Shown in pieces: positions 23,671-31,194 of a stretch of DNA of 38,468 nucleotides. How positions within the stretch are numbered: the first letter of the stretch is position 1; each line of letters opens with the position of its first letter. Made by a program: the position numbers and the translations under genes. The notes under the pieces were generated by a model. The model saw only the letters and a program-made list of their open reading frames with translations, did no database searches and was not told where the DNA came from. Source of the stretch: Nostoc mirabile CHAB5784. GTDB lineage: Bacteria > Cyanobacteriota > Cyanobacteriia > Cyanobacteriales > Nostocaceae. The stretch covers positions 1 through 38,468 of the forward strand of contig NZ_JAIVFS010000076.1 of assembly GCF_020829645.1 (NCBI RefSeq), in the 5' to 3' direction.

Positions 23671-25371
23671 TCACTTCAAGCTTGGCAAAATATCATTAAC
23701 AGCTTGCACAATCCGACCGCCAGCAGCGATATCAGCCGCAATCAGCGCAATGTGCTCGTCTAAAGATTGCTCGCAATCGTTCCAAATGTATGGTCGGTTT
23801 GTCGTTGGTGGCTGTCCAACGACCTCGCGCAGTGCCACATACAAGTTTGCAGTTGCGGGGGACAAACACGCACGCGCATCGTAATGACGATCCATGACAT
23901 ATGTCCGTAGGTCAACAGCTTGCACGCCAAACATTAAGGCGATCGCCATATATTGTTGAAAGATTCCAACTGAGTGCCGTGCTAAATTGGCAGAAGCAAA
24001 ACCTTGGCTGTTGATGTTTTGGTTAAACTGTTCAGCGTGGGTAGGAAATCTGTCGGCTATGGAATTTCCATAAAAGGTCAATAGTGGCATGATGGAGTTT
24101 CCAGCTATTTGTAAACCCTTCAACCCCATGTTGACAGTACGCTCTTGATTACCAACCAAAGAGGGTGACAATCCGTTGTTAAATTCTGGCGCTACGAGAG
24201 AGGCTATTTGTACATCCAGGTGTTTAGCCAACAACCCAATGTAGTAGCGCAGCCGATCCATTCCCACACCGACATACTGTCCCAAGAAATTGCCACCATG
24301 ATAACTAGCTTGATTTTGTACATCAATCAGTGGGTTGTCTGTGGCAGAGTTAATTTCCACTTCAATTTGTCTTTTAATCTCTTCAATGCCATCAACAATC
24401 GGGCCCATATACTGTGGAAGACAACGCAGAGAATAACGGTCTTGAATCAAATCGTCGCGATAGTCATGAGAACCATCTAACTCATTGCGTACTAAGCGTG
24501 AACCTGCGAGCAGGTTAAACATTTGCGCTGCTGACCATTTTTGCCCGCTATGCGGTTTGAGCTGGTGGATAAATGGATGGAATGATTGATTAGTACCATT
24601 CAAACCTTGGATAGCTAAAGCGTGCGCGCCCACCGAAAGTGCTAATAAAATTTTGGTGTCGTAAACGCAATTAGCAGCAATCCCTGTCATGACTGAGGTG
24701 CCATTCATCATCGCCAACCCTTCTTTGGGAAGGAGTTGCAATGGTTGTAAACCCAGCTTACTGAGCGCTGTTGGCGCGTCCATTTCTGTGCCGTTGAAGT
24801 CAACCTTATAAGAAGATTCAAGACCGGTTAGAGCTCCAGTGATGTAGGATAACGGCACCAGATCTCCACTCGCACCAATCGAGCCAAATTCATAAACATA
24901 CGGTGTCACACCAGCATTCAAAAACGTCTCCATGCGCTGGATAAGTTCGAGTCTGATACCAGAGGCTCCATGTAAGTGAGAGTTGATCCGCAACAGCATA
25001 GCGGTGCGTACATCAGCTAGGGTTAATCTCTGACCTGATCCAGACTTGAGAAACCACATCATGTTGTTCTGCAGCAGAGCCGCATCTTCGCGGGAAACCA
25101 CGACATTTGCCATTCCGCCAAAGCCACTTGTGACGCCATAAATTGGCGCTCCCGTTTCAACGGCGTTGTTGATGTAGTCACAGGATGCCTGCACACCTCG
25201 CAAGACATCATGATTATCGGTTAAGCGTACTTGAGTTCCATAACGAGCCACACTGACGACTTCGTTCATTGTCAGGTTGCGATCGCCCACAACTACAATT
25301 TTGTCTAAATTTCCAAACAAGGGTGATGAACAATTTCTTGTTGTGTTCAAGACTCGGGATGCTGTATTCAT
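23671..25371 (-). CDS. pal: Phenylalanine ammonia-lyase
   Basis: Removes ammonia from L-phenylalanine to give trans-cinnamate. The 566-residue protein matches the length of the Anabaena variabilis enzyme (567), and residue numbers coincide: the MIO-forming Ala167-Ser168-Gly169 lies in FGSIGASGDLVPLSY, Tyr78 in PIYGVTSGFG and the selectivity pair Phe107-Leu108 in MMWFLKSG. Phe at this site is the PAL-type residue, while tyrosine ammonia-lyases carry His. NGTSVMTGIAANCVYDT, DNPLIDVQNQASYHGGNFLG and RPYIWNDCEQSLDEHIA are further family blocks (each seen in part). ATG 25371 follows GAAGGAGAAA. A longer in-frame start at 25506 overlaps the DAHP synthase gene and is rejected. It is the second gene of the operon and the first committed step to a cinnamoyl unit. 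Confidence 0.96.
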   Translation of the reverse strand: MNTASRVLNTTRNCSSPLFGNLDKIVVVGDRNLTMNEVVSVARYGTQVRLTDNHDVLRGVQASCDYINNAVETGAPIYGVTSGFGGMANVVVSREDAALLQNNMMWFLKSGSGQRLTLADVRTAMLLRINSHLHGASGIRLELIQRMETFLNAGVTPYVYEFGSIGASGDLVPLSYITGALTGLESSYKVDFNGTEMDAPTALSKLGLQPLQLLPKEGLAMMNGTSVMTGIAANCVYDTKILLALSVGAHALAIQGLNGTNQSFHPFIHQLKPHSGQKWSAAQMFNLLAGSRLVRNELDGSHDYRDDLIQDRYSLRCLPQYMGPIVDGIEEIKRQIEVEINSATDNPLIDVQNQASYHGGNFLGQYVGVGMDRLRYYIGLLAKHLDVQIASLVAPEFNNGLSPSLVGNQERTVNMGLKGLQIAGNSIMPLLTFYGNSIADRFPTHAEQFNQNINSQGFASANLARHSVGIFQQYMAIALMFGVQAVDLRTYVMDRHYDARACLSPATANLYVALREVVGQPPTTNRPYIWNDCEQSLDEHIALIAADIAAGGRIVQAVNDILPSLK

Positions 25372-25426
25372 GTTGTGGTTTATTTCTCCTTCGGGACAGC
25401 TAGTTGTACGCTTGTGATAAACTTGT

Positions 25427-26527
25427 TCAAACGCCTGCAATGGAGGAAACTCTTGGAGCAAACTTTGGCGTTGTAGTAGCGCGATGGTTTTGAGTCCAAC
25501 GACCAAAGAATGTGCCTAAAAGAGCTATTTCTTGCATTAATTGCTCAAATCCTTCCAGCGTTAAAGATTGAGGACCATCTGAAAGTGCGGTTGCTGGATT
25601 GGGGTGAACCTCAATCATCAACGAATCTGCGCCAGCTGCTATAGCCGCCATTGCCATCGTAGGTACAAACTCTGAAAAACCAGTGGCGTGGCTGGGATCA
25701 ATCATGATGGGCAAGTGAGTCAGCATACGTAATACTGGGATCGCAGATATATCAAGGGTATTGCGGGTGTACTGTTTGTCAAAGGTACGGATTCCCCGCT
25801 CACACAGAATCACATTGGGGTTGCCTGCTGCCAAAATGTACTCTGCTGACATCAACCAATCTTCAATCGTGGCTGCAAGTCCGCGCTTGAGCAGAACTGG
25901 TTTACCTGCTGCTCCTACTTTCTTGAGGAGCGAAAAATTCTGCATATTGCGGGCACCGATTTGCACCACATCTGCGATAGATGCAACCTTATCGATGTCA
26001 GCTGTATCCATGACTTCCGTGATGATCCCCAGCCCAGTGACAACGCGAGCTTGAGCTAACAACTCTAAGGCACTCTCACCATGACCCTGGAAAGCGTAAG
26101 GTGAGCTACGAGGTTTGTAGGCTCCTCCTCGTAAAAACTGCGCTCCTGCTGCTTTGACTCGCTGTGCCGTTTCTACAATCATCTCTTCGTTTTCTACGGA
26201 ACAGGGCCCAGCTACTAAGACTAAAGAATGGTTTTGACCAAAGGTTACAGGCCCATTGGGTGTTGGTACAACTACATCAGTTGGTTCGCTATAGCGAAAT
26301 TCTCTTGAAGCCCTTTTAAAGGGCTTCTTCACCCGTATAACTTGCTCAATAAAAGGGCTTAAATTTTGGATTTGTCGGGGATCGATCTCTGCGGTATCAC
26401 CTATCAAACCGATCACTACTTTGTCCTGACCTACACATTTTTCTGCTGTTATATTCCAGCGGCGAATTTCTTCGCTGATTTGCTCAATTTCTGCTGCTGG
26501 GCTACAGGATTTCATGACGATAATCAT
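25427..26527 (-). CDS. aroF: 3-deoxy-7-phosphoheptulonate (DAHP) synthase
   Basis: Condenses PEP and erythrose 4-phosphate, the entry step of the shikimate pathway. The 366 residues comprise an N-terminal ferredoxin-like regulatory domain (about 1-75, MIIVMKSCSPAAEIEQI) and a KDO8P-synthase-like barrel with LVLVAGPCSVEN, FLRGGAYKPRSSPYAFQG, PVLLKRGLAATIEDWL, VILCERGIRTFD, LPIMIDPSHATG and SLMIEVHPNPATALSDGPQS. This is the AroI-beta type usual in cyanobacteria. AAGGAGGA precedes ATG 26527. It heads the biosynthetic operon, 55 bp before PAL, and probably boosts phenylalanine supply. A dead paralogue lies at 28436-28958, on the other side of the regulator gene. Confidence 0.95.
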   Translation of the reverse strand: MIIVMKSCSPAAEIEQISEEIRRWNITAEKCVGQDKVVIGLIGDTAEIDPRQIQNLSPFIEQVIRVKKPFKRASREFRYSEPTDVVVPTPNGPVTFGQNHSLVLVAGPCSVENEEMIVETAQRVKAAGAQFLRGGAYKPRSSPYAFQGHGESALELLAQARVVTGLGIITEVMDTADIDKVASIADVVQIGARNMQNFSLLKKVGAAGKPVLLKRGLAATIEDWLMSAEYILAAGNPNVILCERGIRTFDKQYTRNTLDISAIPVLRMLTHLPIMIDPSHATGFSEFVPTMAMAAIAAGADSLMIEVHPNPATALSDGPQSLTLEGFEQLMQEIALLGTFFGRWTQNHRATTTPKFAPRVSSIAGV

Positions 26528-27104
26528 TGATTTAAAATCCTCCTTAAATATTGCAAATCATAGTGATTTACATTCACATGATGTCATTCGTTTCATTTGA
26601 ACTTTACTTAAAACGCTACAAGTATTACTTGATTGCATTTTCCCTTTTTAGGCAAAGTAAAAAGTAATATTTACAATCTACTTGCCGATGAAGTTTGAAA
26701 AAGCTATATTTTCACATCCACCAACCTTAAAATTATTTTTTTAATTATCAAAAATAAGGTTGGTAACAAGCTTTTTGCACAATATTTGGCACAATATTAA
26801 TGTGGTTAAACTTCTAGGACTAATAAACACCCTTCACTCATTCAATAGTTTTTTGGAATTCTTGACGACTTTCATGGTGATTGAGAGCAAAAACAGGGAA
26901 ACTATTGTTACTTACTTGTCATTCTAGCTAAAGCAGAATAATAAGTAAGAGAGCACAAATAAGCATACGTTTTTGTGGCTAATGGATAGTAAAAACACAA
27001 TTAACCATTAGTAGACACTAGCAAAAACGAGATTTGTTGGGTCCTTATGTTTATTTATGCCTAAGAAATTTAAGATTCGGTTTAAACACTACCCATTTTT
27101 GATT
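26528..27104. promoter_or_regulatory. Long upstream region of the biosynthetic operon with candidate operators
   Basis: This AT-rich stretch holds no credible gene. Two signals stand out. A direct repeat GCACAATATT-TG-GCACAATATT (26777-26798, 12-bp period) is the kind of site an AraC-type dimer contacts on one helix face. An inverted repeat CCAACCTTA (26721-26729) with TAAGGTTGG (26755-26763) encloses an AT-rich loop. Both lie 190-270 bp before the DAHP synthase start. The promoter itself cannot be pinned by eye. Confidence 0.45.
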
Positions 27105-27272
27105 TTAGAGGATGTTTTAAAAGTCGTTTTGTCAGTAGCAAAACGTTTTAGATACCCATAAATCTCCCTTAAAAAGGGGACTTTGATTCCGGTTGCCCTC
27201 TTTATAAGGGGGGGTAGGGGAGATTAAACAGTGCTTAAAATTACAACAAACCACTTTTAAAATATCCTCTTA
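27105..27272. repeat. MITE-like palindromic element
   Basis: About 168 bp with terminal arms of about 26 bp: TAGAGGATGTTTTAAAAGTC (from 27106) matches the reverse complement of the sequence ending TTTTAAAATATCCTCTTA at 27272. Inside is a second inverted pair, AATCTCCC (27161) with GGGGAGATT (27217-27225), with G/C-rich inner stems AAGGGGA and CCCTCTTTATAAGGGGG. I recognise this type as a dispersed non-coding repeat in Nostoc-like genomes. From 27273 to 27422 I see nothing further. Confidence 0.7.
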
Positions 27273-27422
27273 GATTAGAAACCTATTGCATCTATCCTCT
27301 TTAACTATAACCATTTGTAGCCATCCTCAAAACAGTAGTATCTAAAACATCAAGAACACTGCAATTAACAACAAGTTTATCAAAATGTGCAATGCTCTGC
27401 AATAAACAATTTGTTGACAGGA

Positions 27423-28238
27423 CTAACACTTTTGTAGCTCTTCTTTTTCCTGAGATAGTTGTAACTTTCTCCAAGCTTGGGGAGTTGTCCCATGATTTGT
27501 ACGAAACTGGCGAAAGAAATGAACCAAATTTTGATAGCCCACCTTCATAGCAATTTCTTCTATTCTCTCATTAGTTTTCAAAAGCAAGAAACGTGCTGCT
27601 GCCATCCGGCGCTGGATAATCCAGTTTTGCACAGTTTGTCCAGTTTGGCGTCGCACCCAGTTTGTGAGGTAAGGCGAGGAGTAACCAACTGCATTAGCTA
27701 CATTGCTGAGGGTAATTGGTCGATGATAATTGGCTTCTATGAAGTGGAAGACCTCCATTAAATCAGGGTCATATGGAAAAATCGACTCCAAATCAAACTG
27801 TCTTGTGGTGTCAGCTAGTGGTGGTTTTGGGACTGGCTGTGACTGTGCAGTGTAGCACTGTTGGAGAAAGGCTCGTTTTTCCAAGCAGGCTGCGATCGCC
27901 CTCAATAATTCCTGTACGGTACAGGGCTTAGTGAGATAGTCATCCGCGCCCATCTCCATACCTTTGCGGATGTCAGCCTTACTCACTTTAGTAGTTACAA
28001 AAATCAAGGGGATAATCTCTGTATCTGGATTTTGACGCAGCTTCGTTAGGACGCTGTAACCATCGAGTTTTGACATCGCTATTTCGCTGATTATTAAATC
28101 GGGTAAATCTTCCTGTGCTCGTTGGACACCGATAAGGCCGTTTTCAGCACCTATAGTATAGAAACCTTTAGCTTTAATGGCTTCTAGAAAAAGATTTCGG
28201 GTTGAGGCTGTATCTTCAATCACCAGAATTTTTTTCAC
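27423..28238 (-). CDS. Response regulator with AraC-type output and a Glu in place of the phosphoacceptor Asp
   Basis: A 271-residue regulator. The receiver domain (1-120) has the acidic pair E8-D9, Thr82/83 in FVTTK and Lys104 in YLTKP. The phosphoacceptor position is Glu52 in LIISEIAMSKLDGY, where a DxxMPxxDG pattern with Asp is expected; the following MP is MS. After a Pro-rich linker (about 130-150), an AraC/XylS DNA-binding domain (about 160-260) carries NVANAVGYSSPYLTNWVRR and IAMKVGYQNLVHFFRQF, the two helix-turn-helix units. No histidine kinase gene is in the window. Glu often mimics phospho-Asp, so constitutive activity is plausible. It reads in the same direction as, and 895 bp upstream of, the DAHP synthase gene, so the biosynthetic operon is the likely target. 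Confidence 0.9.
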   Translation of the reverse strand: MKKILVIEDTASTRNLFLEAIKAKGFYTIGAENGLIGVQRAQEDLPDLIISEIAMSKLDGYSVLTKLRQNPDTEIIPLIFVTTKVSKADIRKGMEMGADDYLTKPCTVQELLRAIAACLEKRAFLQQCYTAQSQPVPKPPLADTTRQFDLESIFPYDPDLMEVFHFIEANYHRPITLSNVANAVGYSSPYLTNWVRRQTGQTVQNWIIQRRMAAARFLLLKTNERIEEIAMKVGYQNLVHFFRQFRTNHGTTPQAWRKLQLSQEKEELQKC

Positions 28239-28435
28239 CGTCTCCTCCGAAAATATTGCAATTAATAATGGTTGCTTTGATTGACATAGCGTTATATGTC
28301 ACCACTAATTGCCAGTAAACCAAAAAGTTTTTTACAAGTCTTACCATATAAACGGAATGTCACGCTTGTAAACGTGAAACCTAGTTTGGGCAGGGTGTAG
28401 GCTGAGTGTGTTTAAGGCAATTGAATTTTAGTGCG

Positions 28436-28958
28436 TCAAACAGAGCAAGATCGAATTAATTCCCCACACCACAAAGCCATGAATCTCAAGGATTTGCGCT
28501 TAACAAGCGTGCCATTCGGGTGAACTTCAATCATCAAGGAATCTGCACCAGCTGCGATCGCCGCCATTGCCATCGTTGGCACGAATTCACAGAAGCCAGT
28601 GGCGTGGCTAGGATCAATCATGATGGGTAAGTGAGTCAGCGATCGCAACACTGGGATTGCAGATATATCTAAGGTATTCCGTGTATACTGGCGGTCAAAT
28701 GTGCGAATCCCCCGTTCACATAAAATTACATTGGGATTATCCGCAGCCAAAATGTATTCAGCTGACATCAACCAATCTTCGATGGTGGCTGCAAGCCCAC
28801 GTTTTAAGAGTACTGGCTTTCCTGTCGCTCCTACTTTCTTGAGCAGGGAAAAATTCTGCATATTACGAGCGCCAATTTGGATCACATCTGCGACTTGAGC
28901 AACTTTGTCTAGATCAGCTGTATCCTGGAGGAGCGCCAGGTTTCATAACGATAATCAT
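28436..28958 (-). pseudogene. aroF: aroF (DAHP synthase) remnant with a large internal deletion
   Basis: The first 11 codons match a DAHP synthase start (MIIVMKPGAPP at 28958). They then jump directly to the middle of the barrel (DTADLDKVAQVADVIQIGAR) in a different frame, which removes about 160 residues. The barrel continues through LLKRGLAATIEDWL, CERGIRTFD, PIMIDPSHATG and SLMIEVHPN, then breaks off into unrelated residues ending at 28436. The retained part is close to the intact copy at 25427-26527. PEP-binding motifs are lost, so it cannot work. It lies 197 bp upstream of the regulator gene; that gap holds nothing I can name. Confidence 0.92.
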
Positions 28959-29453
28959 CAAATAAAATCCTCACTTATTCTTGTAAAAGTTATCAATTAA
29001 GCGATTTTTTGTTGCCCCTTAACCCAAATAATTACTTTTGCAAAAATTGTTCCAATTTATAACACGGTATTTAACAAGTGCAGATTAATTTAAATTTAAC
29101 TACTCTTTTAAGCAACCTATTACTTCTAAATCAGACTAAAAATGAAAAATTATGAAAACTATTCGGAAGCTAAATTGGTAAAAAGTTTTCAAAATCTTTT
29201 TCCAAGTCAAGCCTCTAATCCTATATCAGTGAAAATTTGGATAACTATGAAAAATACAACACCCCGACCAACTTGCTTTAAATAATTTCTCTTATCTGCT
29301 CCTGGACTGGATCTCAAGGATTAGTAAGCACAATTCTAAAGTTTTCATATTTTTTTGATTCTTGCCTGATATAAGAGTAAGGTCAAATAAAGCAGTGCTT
29401 ATAACTGTGCTGCTGTGTTGTGTCTACTGTATTATTCTTTGGTAAAAGCTTTT
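28959..29453. other. AT-rich intergenic region before the plus-strand adhesin block
   Basis: No credible gene, RNA or repeat array is visible in these 495 bp. It must contain the promoter for the 29454-38468 gene series and once held the promoter for the dead aroF copy, which reads the other way. It may also contain an isolated promoter relic, but I cannot assign boxes reliably. Confidence 0.4.
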
Positions 29454-30206
29454 ATGGATGATCAGGATGAGCGCCTACGCCAATTGATAGCAGCAGTTTG
29501 TCAACACCCAGACGGCAGCCGGGAATGGCGAAAAGCTATGAGTCGGCTTCTGATTTTAATTCAGGGACTACCGGAATTTAGAAAATACTCAAGCATGGAC
29601 TGCCCCGACCACTTTTTAGATGCCTTAAACCAAAGTTTGGAGTGGTTAAGCCACAATATCAGAAACTTTCAGCCACGTACATCTTCAGTACGAACTGACT
29701 TAGTAAAATGGCTCAAAGGCTACCTTTCCTGGCGTATTAAAGATTTAAATTCCTCATCTGCCCCTCAAACAAGGAGGCTTCAGCTTTCCTTGGATGAAAA
29801 TATTTCGGATGCAGATGCAGAGATAACAAGTTGGCTAGAACGAGTATCAGAAGAAGGAAGGTTATTAGGGACACCATCTAACCCGTATGTTCTAAGTGGG
29901 CTAGAAATTTATTTAGAACAGTTGCAACAGAACTCACAACAGTACTTAGTGGCAAGCCTAGCGGATTACATTGAGCAAGACCCAGACAAGCAGCTACGGA
30001 ATTGCTATCCTCGTAAACACCCCGAATGTAACTGCCAAATACTCAGCCAGAGGTTGCTGTTCATCTTTAAGAACCCACCAGATACACTTGCTGATATTGC
30101 GCGTGAGTGTCAAATCAATTACCAAACTTTAGTATCCCACTGGAAATTAAAAGCAATACCGCTCCTGCAAGAAGTTGCCATTCAACTCGGATATCAATCT
30201 AATTAA
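29454..30206 (+). CDS. Sigma-70-like helix-turn-helix protein
   Basis: A 250-residue protein starting MDDQDERLRQLIAAV; ATG 29454 is preferred over an in-frame ATG at 29415. It is alpha-helical and resembles the sigma-factor-like proteins that precede DUF1822 genes in Nostocales. A region-2-like part is visible (SSVRTDLVKWLKGYLSWRIK), and a C-terminal helix-turn-helix in DTLADIARECQINYQTLVSH is followed by WKLKAIPLLQ. The central region has CYPRKHPECNCQIL, whose Cys/His content might bind metal. It starts the plus-strand series; the DUF1822 gene follows 5 bp later. The likely role is transcription of the adhesin block or related loci, by position only. Confidence 0.6.
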   Translation: MDDQDERLRQLIAAVCQHPDGSREWRKAMSRLLILIQGLPEFRKYSSMDCPDHFLDALNQSLEWLSHNIRNFQPRTSSVRTDLVKWLKGYLSWRIKDLNSSSAPQTRRLQLSLDENISDADAEITSWLERVSEEGRLLGTPSNPYVLSGLEIYLEQLQQNSQQYLVASLADYIEQDPDKQLRNCYPRKHPECNCQILSQRLLFIFKNPPDTLADIARECQINYQTLVSHWKLKAIPLLQEVAIQLGYQSN

Positions 30207-30211
30207 CAGCC

Positions 30212-31174
30212 ATGAGTAGCACAGAAACACTTTGCTTAAAAATTACACTTGGACAAGAAGCTCATGCCATTGCCCGCCAGTTTGCTGTTGAACAAACTAC
30301 GCCTCAAAAAGGGAAACAAATATATTTGAATACACTAGCAGTTTATGCTGTTTACAGTTACCTGAAATGGCTGTGGATTGATACTGCTCTAGAAGAAGGT
30401 GATAGTTGGCATCCTCTTAAACGAGCTTTATTTGATGTTGCCGATTTAGTTCTTCCCAACATTGGTAAGTTAGAGTGTCGTCCAGTTCAACCTGGTGAAA
30501 CAGTAATTTCCCTACCACCTGAAGTGATGGAAAATAGAATTGGTTATGTGGCTGTCCAGTTTAGCGAGCAGTTAAATGAAGTGCAGTTGTTGGGATTTGT
30601 TAGAAGAGTTAATATTCCTTCTGATTGGGAGCAAATACCACTAGCAAGCCTCAAACCCCTTAATTTCCTCTTCGACTGTATTCCTGACGCTGTTGCTCAC
30701 CCTGCACTCAGTGCTAGCCAAATACGGGTAAATTTAAACCAATGGTTCGAGAATCTGTTTGAAAATAGTTGGATGGCTCTAGAAGAAGTTTTCAGCAGTA
30801 TAAATAATGATAAAAAGTTTGCCTTAAGAAGTATTTCATCAAAGCGTGAAGGCAATGTAGCACGAGCAAAAATAATAGATTTGGGATTACAAGTTGGAAA
30901 TCAATGTGTAGTGCTGTTAATAGCGATCGCACCTTATTCTGAAGATAAAGTAGAAATACTAGTACAATTACATCCAGGGAACGGAAAAACTTATTTGCCA
31001 TCTAACCTGAGAATGAATTTACTATCAGAATCAGGAGAAAATATCCAAGAAGTTGTATCACGAAGTAATGATAATTTTATTCAATTAAAACGATTTAGAG
31101 GGTATTCTGGAGAAGGCTTTAATATACAAGTGTCTAATGGTGATTTCACAATCAAAGAGGCTTTTGTCATCTGA
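30212..31174 (+). CDS. DUF1822 family protein
   Basis: A 320-residue protein of the cyanobacterial DUF1822 type: an N-terminal block with AHAIARQFAVEQTTPQKGKQ, YLNTLAVYAVYSYLKWL, and a middle block GYVAVQFSEQLNEVQLLGFV. The C-terminal half is beta-rich (VLLIAIAPYSEDKVEILVQL, LRMNLLSESGENIQEVVSRS). The family has no established biochemical function. It is typically next to the sigma-like gene upstream and the CHASE2/CHAT gene downstream, as here (5 bp and 20 bp gaps), so the three form one transcription unit. Confidence 0.8.
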   Translation: MSSTETLCLKITLGQEAHAIARQFAVEQTTPQKGKQIYLNTLAVYAVYSYLKWLWIDTALEEGDSWHPLKRALFDVADLVLPNIGKLECRPVQPGETVISLPPEVMENRIGYVAVQFSEQLNEVQLLGFVRRVNIPSDWEQIPLASLKPLNFLFDCIPDAVAHPALSASQIRVNLNQWFENLFENSWMALEEVFSSINNDKKFALRSISSKREGNVARAKIIDLGLQVGNQCVVLLIAIAPYSEDKVEILVQLHPGNGKTYLPSNLRMNLLSESGENIQEVVSRSNDNFIQLKRFRGYSGEGFNIQVSNGDFTIKEAFVI

Positions 31175-31194
31175 CATTTTTTTGTCGGAATGCA

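Noticed and set aside
23671..25371. Histidine or tyrosine ammonia-lyase instead of PAL
   Set aside because: The selectivity position is Phe107-Leu108, not the Ser-His of histidine lyases or the His of tyrosine lyases, and the whole sequence resembles the A. variabilis PAL.
25372..25506. Longer start for PAL at 25506 (adds 45 residues)
   Set aside because: It overlaps the DAHP synthase gene, and the ATG at 25371 has a good ribosome binding site and gives the normal family length.
13457..26527. A scytonemin gene cluster
   Set aside because: ScyA- and ScyB-like enzymes are present but no ScyC, ScyD, ScyE or ScyF-like genes, and PAL, CoA ligase and KAS III are not part of that pathway.
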